Below are positions 52,733 to 60,123 of a stretch of DNA of 64,000 nt, piece after piece (position 1 is the stretch's first letter; each line of letters begins with the position of its first letter). This stretch comes from Nostoc commune NIES-4072 (GTDB lineage Bacteria > Cyanobacteriota > Cyanobacteriia > Cyanobacteriales > Nostocaceae), in NCBI RefSeq assembly GCF_003113895.1, contig NZ_BDUD01000001.1, positions 7,083,508 to 7,147,507 on the forward strand, written 5' to 3'. The notes under the pieces were generated by a model. The model made no database searches, was not told the origin of the DNA, and worked only from the letters and a program-made list of their open reading frames with translations. The position numbers were made by a program, and so were the translations under genes.

Positions 52733-53239
52733 ATGACTCTAAATCTAGATTTATCAGGAACTAATAAATGGGATAGGATTTTTTATCAACCTTTTCAAGG
52801 GAACCCAGAAAACAAAAAAATTAGAGCGCCACTCATAGAGCCTTTTGAATTTCCTTTCATTCTCCAAAATCACGTATTAGCTATTATGGTCAGTTCCAGC
52901 GCTGCTAAACCACGTTGGCGCACTTCTGGACATTTAATACAAACTTACCCTAGCGTTATTACAGGAGGAAAAATATTATTATCTGAAAGCCCTTCTTCTG
53001 GTGTCGATGCAGCTAAAAAACAAGTAGGAATTAATACCATTGAGTTAGTTGTTTTCCCAAAACTTGCAAATCAATATTATCTTTGGTTTGATTTCGTACC
53101 GTGGCTACTCTTTGCTACGCTTGGCTTGTGGCAGTTTGCCGGGAATCAATTTGATGCTACGCAAGAGGTATTGGAAACGATAAAAATTGATATATTACGT
53201 GTCGAAGCTAAAGTCGATGATATTTCAAGCTATCAATAA
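52733..53239 (+). CDS. Hypothetical protein with one membrane-like segment
   Basis: 168 residues. Beta-rich first 115 (PFEFPFILQNHVLAIMVSSSAAKPRWRTSGHLIQTYP...), an aromatic hydrophobic segment FDFVPWLLFATLGLWQFAG (about 122-140), then a short helical tail (EVLETIKIDILRVEAKVDD). Could sit in a membrane or a lipid-contacting assembly. Last base of its stop is the first base of the next start (TAATG). Confidence 0.62.
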   Translation: MTLNLDLSGTNKWDRIFYQPFQGNPENKKIRAPLIEPFEFPFILQNHVLAIMVSSSAAKPRWRTSGHLIQTYPSVITGGKILLSESPSSGVDAAKKQVGINTIELVVFPKLANQYYLWFDFVPWLLFATLGLWQFAGNQFDATQEVLETIKIDILRVEAKVDDISSYQ

Positions 53240-53892
53240 TGTGGTCAAGTTTAGGGATATTTTCAGTTGAAGAACATTGGAAATTAACAACAACTACGAA
53301 AGCAGAATTAATTAGAATAACTCATTTGTCAGTGCCAATTAGACAGGATTATGTCAAGGCTGTTATTGCACAAGGTTTTCAGGAGGATGCTATTATCTCA
53401 ATCTCTACGCCTCAACGGTTGACATGTCGGCAAGAAAAAGAGATTTTTAGCTTTCCAAATCTTGATAATTTAGAGAAAAGAATTGTATTCAGACGATTAG
53501 ATAAAGCTAACGAAATAATTTTGAAGATAAAAGTAGAGGAAAAAAATATGTTAATTAGTTCTAACAAAACTCAGATTACTACTGCCCAAGCTTTACCCGA
53601 TATATCTTTAACAAATACTAAGAAAACGATAGTCTTAGAGAAAACTGATGCCAGTCGGAGAAATTATTTAATAAGTAATTTGGGGGCAGCAACGGCTTAT
53701 TTTAAATATGTTCCTTTGGGAGTAGATCCAACGGTGACTACTCTTATTGTTTCCTCAACTGATTACGATTTCGCATTAGCTTCTGGCGATAAATGGCTAG
53801 ATAGTACTTTATCCCAAAATGGTGTAATAGGAATTACTGCTAATGCTTTATCAACTGCCAAAATAAAAGCTGTTGAATATGTTTACTTATGA
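53239..53892 (+). CDS. Hypothetical protein with C-terminal beta domain
   Basis: 217 residues. The first 100 are helical/mixed (LITTTKAELIRITHLSVPIRQDYV-like text); the last 100 form a beta sandwich pattern (TKKTIVLEKTDASRRNYLISNLGAATAYFKYVPLGVDP...LASGDKWLDSTLSQNGVIGITA) reminiscent of small phage decoration or tip domains. An internal ATG near 53548 (MLISSNKTQ) could give the second domain alone. Overlaps the next gene by 4 bp. Confidence 0.62.
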   Translation: MWSSLGIFSVEEHWKLTTTTKAELIRITHLSVPIRQDYVKAVIAQGFQEDAIISISTPQRLTCRQEKEIFSFPNLDNLEKRIVFRRLDKANEIILKIKVEEKNMLISSNKTQITTAQALPDISLTNTKKTIVLEKTDASRRNYLISNLGAATAYFKYVPLGVDPTVTTLIVSSTDYDFALASGDKWLDSTLSQNGVIGITANALSTAKIKAVEYVYL

Positions 53893-54170
53893 AACTTCCT
53901 AATGACCCATTAGTGATTATCACTTTTGTTCTTGCACTAGGGGGTCACGTAACCTGGGGAATAGTTTTTTTTACAAATTCTATTAAGCGGCGATACGCTG
54001 CTGAAAGAGATTTTAATCATTTGAAAAATAATCAGAAACAAATAACAGACAATATTGCGTTTGGATTTAGGGAGATTGATGAGCGGTTTGACCGAACCGA
54101 CCGAGATTTACTAGAGATTAAAGCTTACTTAATTGGTAAGGGTATTATTGGAAAACAGCATGAGCAATAA
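53889..54170 (+). CDS. Small single-pass membrane protein with coiled tail
   Basis: 93 residues: hydrophobic helix PLVIITFVLALGGHVTWGIVFF (about 7-28), then basic turn KRRYAAERDF and an amphipathic coil (NQKQITDNIAFGFREIDERFDRTDRDLLEIKAYL). This is how holin or spanin-like and phage XhlA-type proteins are built, so it may act at the membrane for release or anchoring. ATGA overlap with the previous gene. Confidence 0.62.
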   Translation: MKLPNDPLVIITFVLALGGHVTWGIVFFTNSIKRRYAAERDFNHLKNNQKQITDNIAFGFREIDERFDRTDRDLLEIKAYLIGKGIIGKQHEQ

Positions 54171-54184
54171 TTAGAAGAATTAGA

Positions 54185-54213
54185 GAAAACCCTGATTCAA
54201 TATCAAGGTTTTC
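54185..54213 (+). terminator. Hairpin between the last two operon genes
   Basis: GAAAACC...TGAT with ATCA...GGTTTTC, one mismatch, 5-nt loop. No T run, so weak as terminator; may attenuate the last gene. Confidence 0.4.
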
Positions 54214-54248
54214 CATGCATATTAGATTGAGTCTACCAAAACTCAATT

Positions 54249-54599
54249 ATGCAAGTCTTTATTTTAACTGCTTGGCTAGCCTTAATGATAGGTATGCTAG
54301 CTTTAGCTATAAAATCAATCCAAACAAATAAGCAAGCAGGGCAAACTAGGCTAGAAAGGTTACGCAATGCATATCGGAATTTACAAAAATATAAAACTCA
54401 TTCTCAGGTTTCGCGTTTAGCTCATACTAGTCCTGGCTATGCTGGTTTGTGGCATCAGCTTTTACTAAGAGTTAATTTTGATATAGCCCTTGCAGAAAAA
54501 TTAGTTAAACAGTTACGCCTAAAATATCCTGGGAAACCAGACCGATGGTATATAGGTAAAGCAATTTGGGATATAGAAAAAGAGTGCAACCGCCATTAG
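54249..54599 (+). CDS. Membrane-anchored basic protein, last operon gene
   Basis: 116 residues: N-terminal helix VFILTAWLALMIGMLALAI, then a basic soluble part (RLERLRNAYRNLQKYKTHSQVSRL...LLLRVNFDIALAEKLVKQLRLKYPGKPDRWYIGKAIWDIEKECNRH) with a conserved-looking 'AEKLVxxLRxKYPGKxxxWYIxKAIWDIEK' segment, similar to small helical proteins in cyanobacterial plasmids. Cytoplasmic tail with positive charge. Separated by 78 bp and a hairpin from the rest. Confidence 0.65.
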   Translation: MQVFILTAWLALMIGMLALAIKSIQTNKQAGQTRLERLRNAYRNLQKYKTHSQVSRLAHTSPGYAGLWHQLLLRVNFDIALAEKLVKQLRLKYPGKPDRWYIGKAIWDIEKECNRH

Positions 54600-54628
54600 T
54601 CAAAATCTCCATTTCGTCTCATTTAGCC

Positions 54629-54838
54629 TCAATCGGGATATTCTCGCGGGTCTTGATAATCAAGGTCGTATTCTGGTTCTGGCAATGGTTCTTTATCAAT
54701 CCAAAACAACAAAGGATCTGAGAAGATATGCCCACATCCACAGTAGAACAATATTCTTACTCCGTCGATTTCATCAAAGTCTCGCCTTTTGTATTGAGAA
54801 GATGAACACTTGGGGCAACCATACTATTGCTGCGGCAT
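54629..54838 (-). pseudogene. Zinc-ribbon protein interrupted by an amber codon
   Basis: The ATG at 54838 opens MPQQ, then TAG (54824-54826), then an uninterrupted frame YGCPKCSSSQYKRRDFDE... with CGCGHIF and a Pro/Asp/Tyr-rich end. C-x2-C plus C-x-C-G-H is a zinc ribbon as in phage Ogr/Delta-like activators. No other start exists before the first Cys pair. TAG is one transition from CAG (Gln), so a recent nonsense mutation or a suppressed stop are both possible. It follows the 48-residue coil gene by 10 bp on the same strand. Confidence 0.55.
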
Positions 54839-54848
54839 TGCAAAATTC

Positions 54849-54995
54849 CTATTTTGTCTCTAACTCTTCCTTAGTTTTTTCTAATTCCTCGACTCTAGAT
54901 TCTAATTTTTCTAGCCGTTCTAATAGCGCTAGCAGTAAATTTTGATTTTTTTCCGATAGCTCGGAAACGTCGATCGCCTCTCGATTAATCTCCAT
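54849..54995 (-). CDS. Small coiled-coil protein
   Basis: 48 residues from the ATG at 54995 (MEINREAIDVSELSEKNQNL...LLERLEKLESRVEELEKTKEELETK), an almost pure leucine-heptad coil. Leads a short leftward pair with the zinc-ribbon frame at the element's right end. Possibly a regulator or part of the integration complex by position; function unknown. Confidence 0.55.
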   Translation of the reverse strand: MEINREAIDVSELSEKNQNLLLALLERLEKLESRVEELEKTKEELETK

Positions 54996-55046
54996 AATTC
55001 CGTTTTCGTCACATGTGGGCTGTATTGCCTATAATATCGTTCACAG

Positions 55047-55131
55047 TGAGTAGCATTTGAGTAGCGCGATCGCAACCAGCGATCGCTAAAAATCAGAGTA
55101 AAAATGGGGTCTTTGAGTAGCGATTGAGTAG
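55047..55131 (+). promoter_or_regulatory. Integrase arm-type site pairs (right), two copies
   Basis: TGAGTAG-CATT-TGAGTAG (55047-55064) and TGAGTAG-CGAT-TGAGTAG (55114-55131), both with an 11-bp period and in the same orientation as the left pair. The 50-bp interval between pairs holds two HIP1-type sites. Three identical pairs in one element make chance unlikely. Confidence 0.7.
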
Positions 55132-55184
55132 AAAACCTTAGAGCATAACTTGAAAAGCTTACAGAGCAAGGTCTTTTGGCACTA

Positions 55185-55202
55185 CCCACGCAAGTACAAT
55201 AA
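55185..55202 (+). repeat. attR core, 18-bp direct repeat
   Basis: CCCACGCAAGTACAATAA, exact copy of 39583-39600. Downstream of it chromosomal sequence resumes (AAAAAAATTTGC). Confidence 0.9.
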
Positions 55203-55284
55203 AAAAAATTTGCTATCAATTGAATAAAAGTTAATTTTTTGGGATAGGTATTTTGCCCGTCCTTTTTTTATTGCCCACCGTAGC

Positions 55285-55557
55285 ATGACGAATCAACCCA
55301 AAGTCATTTTGCTGGATTTGAAACTGCCAAGAGTAAGTGGATTAGAAGTTTTACGGCAACTCAAGTCTGACCCACGCACACAAATGATTCCGATTGTGGT
55401 ACTGACCTCTTCTGCTGAAGACCAGGATATGATCAAGAGTTACCAGCTTGGGGTGAATAGCTACATCATCAAACCTGTTGATTTTGAACAATTTAACCAA
55501 GCAGTGCAACAGCTTGGTTTTTATTGGGTTTTATTCAACCGATCGCCAGTTTCTTAA
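55285..55557 (+). pseudogene. Truncated response-regulator receiver domain
   Basis: 90 residues that begin in mid-domain: the phosphoacceptor Asp (VILLDLKLPRVSGLEVL), the conserved Thr/Ser (IVVLTSSAEDQD) and the Lys (YIIKPVDFEQF) are present. The first strand, the acidic pocket pair and helix 1 (about 45 residues) are missing. The family (Rcp1-like, single-domain) is normally about 140 residues. The fragment lies 83 bp after attR, but that junction is chromosomal, so the loss predates or is independent of the insertion. Confidence 0.75.
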
Positions 55558-55584
55558 ATCAATAAATGCAGTTGTAACTTAATT

Positions 55585-56643
55585 CTAAGTCAGAGCTACT
55601 GCTGGTTGCTGCCAGCGTCCCACCGCCTTACCAATCACTGCTAATTCTTGCATCAAGTTATCGAAACGGTCTGGTGTCAGAGATTGGGGGCCGTCCGATA
55701 AGGCTTTGGCAGGATTGGGGTGAACCTCTATCATCAGGGAATCTGTGCCAGCTGCGATCGCAGCCATCGCCATTGAAGGCACAAACTCAGACCAACCTAC
55801 GCCGTGGCTGGGGTCAATCATAATTGGCAGGTGAGTCAGTTTTCGTAACACTGGCACTACTGATAAATCCAACGTATTGCGCGTATACTGGCGGTCAAAG
55901 GTGCGTATTCCCCTTTCACACAAAATTACATTGGCATTGCCAGATGCCAGAATATACTCGGCTGCCATCAACCAATCTTCAATAGTAGCCGCCATTCCCC
56001 GCTTCAACAGAACTGGTTTCGGCTGCGCTCCCACTTTTTTGAGCAAGGAGAAATTCTGCATATTCCTGGCTCCCACCTGGATTACATCAGCAATTTCGGC
56101 AATTTTATCTAGGTCGGCAGCATCCATTACTTCTGTAATAATACCTAGTCCACTCGCTTCCCGCGCCCTTGCTAACAAATCCAAAGCACTCTCGCCGTGT
56201 CCTTGGAAGGCGTAAGGTGAAGTCCGAGGTTTGTATGCGCCGCCGCGCAAAAAGGTAGCTCCAGCCGTCTTGACGCGCCGCGCTGTCTCCACAATCATTT
56301 CTTCATTTTCTACGGAGCATGGCCCGGCAACGACTACTAAAGGCTGGTGTTCACCAAATACCACCGCTCCATTGGGAGTATTAACTACCACTTCCGAAGC
56401 TTCGCCGTGGCGGTACTGACGGCTGGCTCGTTTGTAAGGCTGCTCTACCCGCAACACCTGCTCAATCCAAGGACTAAGTTCCTGAATTTGTAGTGGATCT
56501 AAGCTGGCAGTTTCACCTACTAAACCAATAACTACTTTGTGTTGACCAACAATTTTTTCTGGAGTTAGCCCCCAGCTAGTTAGTTCCTCATCAATGCGGT
56601 TTATTTCCGCCTCTGGGGAACCACTTTTCATTACTATAATCAT
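55585..56643 (-). CDS. aroF: 3-deoxy-7-phosphoheptulonate synthase (DAHP synthase)
   Basis: 352 residues. The N-terminal ferredoxin-like regulatory domain (MIIVMKSGSPEAEINRIDEELTSWG...) is typical of type I-beta enzymes. The catalytic barrel has VVAGPCSVENEEMI, RGGAYKPRTSPYAFQG, GARNMQNFSLLK, VLLKRGMAATIEDWL, ILCERGIRTFD and the metal site 'IDPSHGVG'. First step of the shikimate pathway. Stands alone on this strand. Confidence 0.93.
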   Translation of the reverse strand: MIIVMKSGSPEAEINRIDEELTSWGLTPEKIVGQHKVVIGLVGETASLDPLQIQELSPWIEQVLRVEQPYKRASRQYRHGEASEVVVNTPNGAVVFGEHQPLVVVAGPCSVENEEMIVETARRVKTAGATFLRGGAYKPRTSPYAFQGHGESALDLLARAREASGLGIITEVMDAADLDKIAEIADVIQVGARNMQNFSLLKKVGAQPKPVLLKRGMAATIEDWLMAAEYILASGNANVILCERGIRTFDRQYTRNTLDLSVVPVLRKLTHLPIMIDPSHGVGWSEFVPSMAMAAIAAGTDSLMIEVHPNPAKALSDGPQSLTPDRFDNLMQELAVIGKAVGRWQQPAVALT

Positions 56644-56918
56644 GTGAAAGTTCCTGATTATTAATTGAGTAAAATTTTCTGTAAATAGACTAGCTAGCTT
56701 TATTGTTGCTTATTAGCCTAATTACAAAAAGTTAAAAATAAAATTTATTTACAAAATATAGCGCCCAGTCAGCAATTTTACTGCTAAATAACTGAACATA
56801 GGGTATAAAAAGATAACATAATTTAAATTAGCAATGTTGAAGTTATAAAATTTCAACTTCAACATTCACTTCTTCATCTACCCAATACCGCAGTTATCTA
56901 ATACCTGAGCGCCGATAA
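56644..56918. other. Intergenic, promoter of aroF and 3' end of PAM68 gene
   Basis: AT-rich 275 bp. AAGTTATAAAATTTCAACTTC near 56850 forms a weak palindrome. No gene. Confidence 0.4.
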
Positions 56919-57389
56919 TTATGAGTTTTTTTGCCGAGTTTCGCGCCAAACAGCCACCATTCGTCCCCAATTGGTGTTGAACTCACCCAAACCCAACAAA
57001 CTTCCGACTCTTTCTTCATCCCAAGAGGCAGAAAGAACGCCATAAGTTATCCCTAAAACTCCCAAACCAAATAATCCCATGTTCACCAATAACACGGCTA
57101 TGGGAGGTAGTTGGATGTTGAAGTAGCTAGCAAGCAGATAGCTAACAACTAAGGCGCTAATGCCCAAAGCTGTTGGTACACCACAGAATCCAGCTACCCG
57201 TCGGATCATCCGCTGGCTGACTACCTGGGGAATAGCCATCTCTTCTTTGGTGTAAGGCCGTTTTCTATCAGCCTGTTTGCTAGATTCTTGTGGCTGTGCT
57301 GCTGGTTTACTTTGAGTTTTTGTGGGTTTTTGGCGCTTTTTTTTCGGTTCAAAGGGTAAGCGACTGCGTTCAGATTCTTCAGCAGACAT
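56919..57389 (-). CDS. PAM68-family photosystem II assembly protein
   Basis: 156 residues. Basic, disordered N-terminal 65 (RLPFEPKKKRQKPTKTQSK), then the PAM68 core: EEMAIPQVVSQRMIRRVAGFCGVPTALGISALVVSYLL, a second membrane helix (IAVLLVNMGLFGLGVLGITYGVLSASWDEERVGS) and an Arg/Trp-rich end (EFNTNWGRMVAVWRETRQ). Relatives assist early PSII assembly in thylakoids. It starts 13 bp after rpsO and so is probably co-transcribed with it. Confidence 0.88.
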   Translation of the reverse strand: MSAEESERSRLPFEPKKKRQKPTKTQSKPAAQPQESSKQADRKRPYTKEEMAIPQVVSQRMIRRVAGFCGVPTALGISALVVSYLLASYFNIQLPPIAVLLVNMGLFGLGVLGITYGVLSASWDEERVGSLLGLGEFNTNWGRMVAVWRETRQKNS

Positions 57390-57401
57390 AAGCTGTAATC
57401 C

Positions 57402-57671
57402 CTATCCACGAATACCGAGGCGAGCAATCAAAGCTTGATATTTTTCCCGGCTTTCTTGTGATATGTAAGCTAGAAGACGCTTGCGCTGACCAATTAGCTT
57501 CAACAGTCCCCGCCGGGAAGAATGGTCTTTTTTATTTGCCTGGAGATGTTCGCTGAGGCGGTTAATGCGCTCAGTTAGCATGGCAACTTGGACATCGGCC
57601 GACCCAGTGTCGGTTTCGTGAACTTGGTAGTTGGAAATTATTTCTTGTTTCCGCAGTTGCGTCAGAGCCAT
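57402..57671 (-). CDS. rpsO: 30S ribosomal protein S15
   Basis: 89 residues, the standard length. Signature [49 protein letters not shown]. Binds 16S rRNA in the platform. Upstream partner of the PAM68-family gene. Confidence 0.97.
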   Translation of the reverse strand: MALTQLRKQEIISNYQVHETDTGSADVQVAMLTERINRLSEHLQANKKDHSSRRGLLKLIGQRKRLLAYISQESREKYQALIARLGIRG

Positions 57672-58008
57672 GATCGATTTAATTTCTAGTTTTTCTAAAT
57701 GTATGTAGCAGTCTCCTATAATATCACAGCCATCAAGGTGGATGTAGAATCATCTTTGCTCCTACGCTTTGCACTCTAGGAGACTAAGTAAGTCAAAAGC
57801 CAGACTCCAGTATCCTCTGCTAGTAGACGCCCTACCAAATCGTATTTGCATTCCTTTAAAGATGAATCACGTCTTTTGCAAGGACAGGTTCTAAAAGATA
57901 CTCAAAATTGGCTTGAGAAAAGAAAAATAGTTATAGGTTTGTAGTTTGGACTAAAGCGCAAACAATGAACAATCCCTAACTATCAATCATTTCTTCACAG
58001 ACTACAAC
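57672..58008. other. Intergenic upstream of rpsO
   Basis: No gene. Holds the rpsO promoter/leader; I do not see an S15-type autoregulatory fold by eye. Confidence 0.4.
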
Positions 58009-58134
58009 CAATACGGTTCGGTTAAAGGGGAAAGGGAAAAGGGACTCATGTTTTGAATACATCCTTTACCCTTTACCCCTTACCCTTTTCCCAGACCACA
58101 AGGAAAGTGAAAAATGCTTATCCGAACCGTATTG
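58009..58134. repeat. MITE-like element with 13-bp terminal inverted repeats
   Basis: CAATACGGTTCGG (58009-58021) and CCGAACCGTATTG (58122-58134) are perfect inverted ends. The core has AAAGGGGAAAGGGAAAAGGG facing CCCTTTACCCCTTACCC. A further lone end, CAATACGGTTCGG, occurs at about 38223. The element ends 3 bp from the amylase-family stop codon. Confidence 0.75.
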
Positions 58135-58137
58135 AGA

Positions 58138-59811
58138 CTACAACGCATCAATAAATATCTTGGCTGTATAGCTTGGCAAATCAGTAACTAAACCATCTTC
58201 TTTAACTTCAACTTCATGATTATCGAAGTAATCTTGCCAACACTCAGCAGTTGGGAAGTTTTGAATTTGATATCTAGTTAGATTCTGGTCGGAGAAATTT
58301 ACTACAACAACCACACGAGAATTCTGCTCATTCCATCGGGTATAAGCCAGCACTTTATCATCGAGATTTTCGTGGAAAAATTCGATATTATCACTTTGCA
58401 AGGCTAGATTCTGCTTGCGTAGAGCAATGAGTTTTTGATAATACTTAAATAAATTATGATTCTGGTCGCCTGATAACAAAGACCAATTAATTTTTTGTGG
58501 CTTGGTTACATCTTCGCTTTTTTGCTGATATTCGCCAAACTCTTCTCCCATCCACAGCATTGGTATACCCAAAGCTGTCATTAAGAGAACGGCTGCTAAC
58601 TTCGCTCGCTTAAATGCCTCCGCGTCAAAGATACCGCGATCGCCTAATTCTCGCAATAAACGTTCGCGATCGTGGGTTGCCAAATAATTTATCACATTGG
58701 TAGCAGTTGCATAACCCTGCTGTCTAGGATCTAAAATTTGCTTTAGTTGTTTTAACTCAAATGCTTCTCCACAAATATATGGAACTATAAAGTACCGAAA
58801 ACTCTCATGCCAACAAGCGTCTAATGGACCATCTGGCTGGACTACAGCTTTTGTATCAGGAATATGTTCAGCAATATTGTAAAACTGCTTGGGTGCAGCA
58901 TGGTTTTTTCCTTGCTTCGCCAGCCAGTCTAAAAATTCAAAGTTAGCCAATTGGCGCACCGCATCAAAGCGGATTCCATCAATGTGATACTCCTGAATCC
59001 AAAATTGCACTACATCCCCGACGTATTTCCATGCAGGTTTAACATCTAATTTCTCATCATAATTATCATAGTTAAACTCTGGCCCCCAGTAATTATCTGG
59101 ATCTTCAGGATAATGCATGTGTTCGTAATACCAGTAATTCCGGTCAATCAGCATTAACGGGCATTCTTCATCTGTGTGGTTATAAATTCCATCCATAAAA
59201 ACGCGAATGCCTCTAGCATGACACTCATCTATTAATCGCTTTAAATCTTCTGTTGAACCATAACTAGATTCTGTAGCAAAGAAGTGGCGCACTTTATAGC
59301 CCCAGTTATAGTTACCAGGGTACTCATTAACTGGCATTAATTCAATTGCATTAACTCCCAATTCAACCAGATAATCTAACTTGGCAATTATTCCTAAATA
59401 CTTACCTCGTTTATCAAACCCAACTTCATCACCAGAAAAATCTGCAACGTGCATTTCATATATGACTAATTCACGATTTTCAGGCAATGGTTTTTCGTTG
59501 TGTTGCCAAACATAAGTGTCAATAATGCGTTGCCCATTTCTAATTCGCACTATGCTGTACTTTTCTGTTTCATTAACATCTGTTGCTTTAGGGTCAATAA
59601 CATTTACCCATTCATTAAATGCAAAATTAGGACTTTTACTTTGAATGCGAAATTTATATTGATAAATTCCATCTTCCAATTTTACTTGAGTGCGGAAATA
59701 ACCATCTTCACTTTTTACCATTGGGATTTCTTTCCACTCAGAAAAAGACCCAATTAAAGCTGCTCTTTCATTACGAGGAGCAAATAATGTAAAATCAATT
59801 AAACTTCCCAT
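58138..59811 (-). CDS. GH13 alpha-amylase-family enzyme with CBM48-like N-domain
   Basis: 557 residues. The N-terminal 90 form an isoamylase/branching-enzyme-type beta domain (FTLFAPRNERAALIGSFSEWKEIPM). The catalytic barrel has VNAIELMPVNEYPG, RVFMDGIYNHTDEE (region I), IDGIRFDAVRQL with nucleophile Asp (region II), YNIAEHIPD with the acid Glu (region III) and NYLATHDRERLL (region IV, Asp). The C-terminal beta domain follows. Acts on alpha-1,4/1,6 glucans; debranching versus maltogenic activity cannot be decided by eye. All catalytic residues present. Confidence 0.88.
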   Translation of the reverse strand: MGSLIDFTLFAPRNERAALIGSFSEWKEIPMVKSEDGYFRTQVKLEDGIYQYKFRIQSKSPNFAFNEWVNVIDPKATDVNETEKYSIVRIRNGQRIIDTYVWQHNEKPLPENRELVIYEMHVADFSGDEVGFDKRGKYLGIIAKLDYLVELGVNAIELMPVNEYPGNYNWGYKVRHFFATESSYGSTEDLKRLIDECHARGIRVFMDGIYNHTDEECPLMLIDRNYWYYEHMHYPEDPDNYWGPEFNYDNYDEKLDVKPAWKYVGDVVQFWIQEYHIDGIRFDAVRQLANFEFLDWLAKQGKNHAAPKQFYNIAEHIPDTKAVVQPDGPLDACWHESFRYFIVPYICGEAFELKQLKQILDPRQQGYATATNVINYLATHDRERLLRELGDRGIFDAEAFKRAKLAAVLLMTALGIPMLWMGEEFGEYQQKSEDVTKPQKINWSLLSGDQNHNLFKYYQKLIALRKQNLALQSDNIEFFHENLDDKVLAYTRWNEQNSRVVVVVNFSDQNLTRYQIQNFPTAECWQDYFDNHEVEVKEDGLVTDLPSYTAKIFIDAL

Positions 59812-60123
59812 TTCCTATATCTTTCTGTAGTAGTCTGTATCATTAAGTATGATAATACAAACATGAAGTAAGTGGGTAAGAATAAATTAAACTATGTTAA
59901 ACTGACTAGATTCTCTTGTAGCAATATCTTCAGTGTTTACTACAAATCTTAAATTATTCATAACCACTTACTTTCCCAAACATACGGTTAGCACCGACTC
60001 GGTAAATTAACCTTTTTCGACCTTTTGAGAGGTTACTTACTTCAGACTGGCTATACATCTATCTTTAGTAAGTTTTGCTTAAAAACAAATATTGTGCTTT
60101 TGAATTTGCTTATTTCGGAGTTG
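59812..60123. other. Intergenic, no gene seen
   Basis: 312 bp, AT-rich, between the comEC 3' end and the start of the GH13 gene. It should contain the GH13 gene's promoter. No distinctive repeat. Confidence 0.4.

Larger units (their letters stand above)
39601..55202. mobile_element. 15.6-kb integrative element with integrase, FtsK/HerA-like ATPase and virion-like operon
   Basis: Evidence for a single inserted unit: an exact 18-bp direct repeat at both boundaries, a tyrosine integrase at the left end pointing at the boundary, paired TGAGTAG arm sites inside both ends, and a target gene left intact. Contents fall into a leftward operon (40817-43438, six genes, then int), a regulator/control zone (43755-44726), a rightward 13-gene operon (45061-54599), and two small leftward frames at the right end. 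There is no recognised replication protein, relaxase, terminase, portal or capsid. The rightward operon lacks GCGATCGC by eye while the left half and the chromosome have it, so the two halves may differ in origin. Confidence 0.88.

Noticed and set aside
54685..54945. 86-codon forward frame at the element's right end
   Set aside because: Ser/Phe/Asn-rich shadow of the leftward coil and zinc-ribbon frames.
39601..55202. Heterocyst-type excision element interrupting a gene
   Set aside because: The target HtrA gene is complete because the repeat includes its stop codon, so excision is not needed to restore it.
55285..55557. Truncation of the response regulator by the element
   Set aside because: The fragment lies beyond attR on the chromosomal side, and its missing 5' part is not at attL, where the HtrA gene lies instead.
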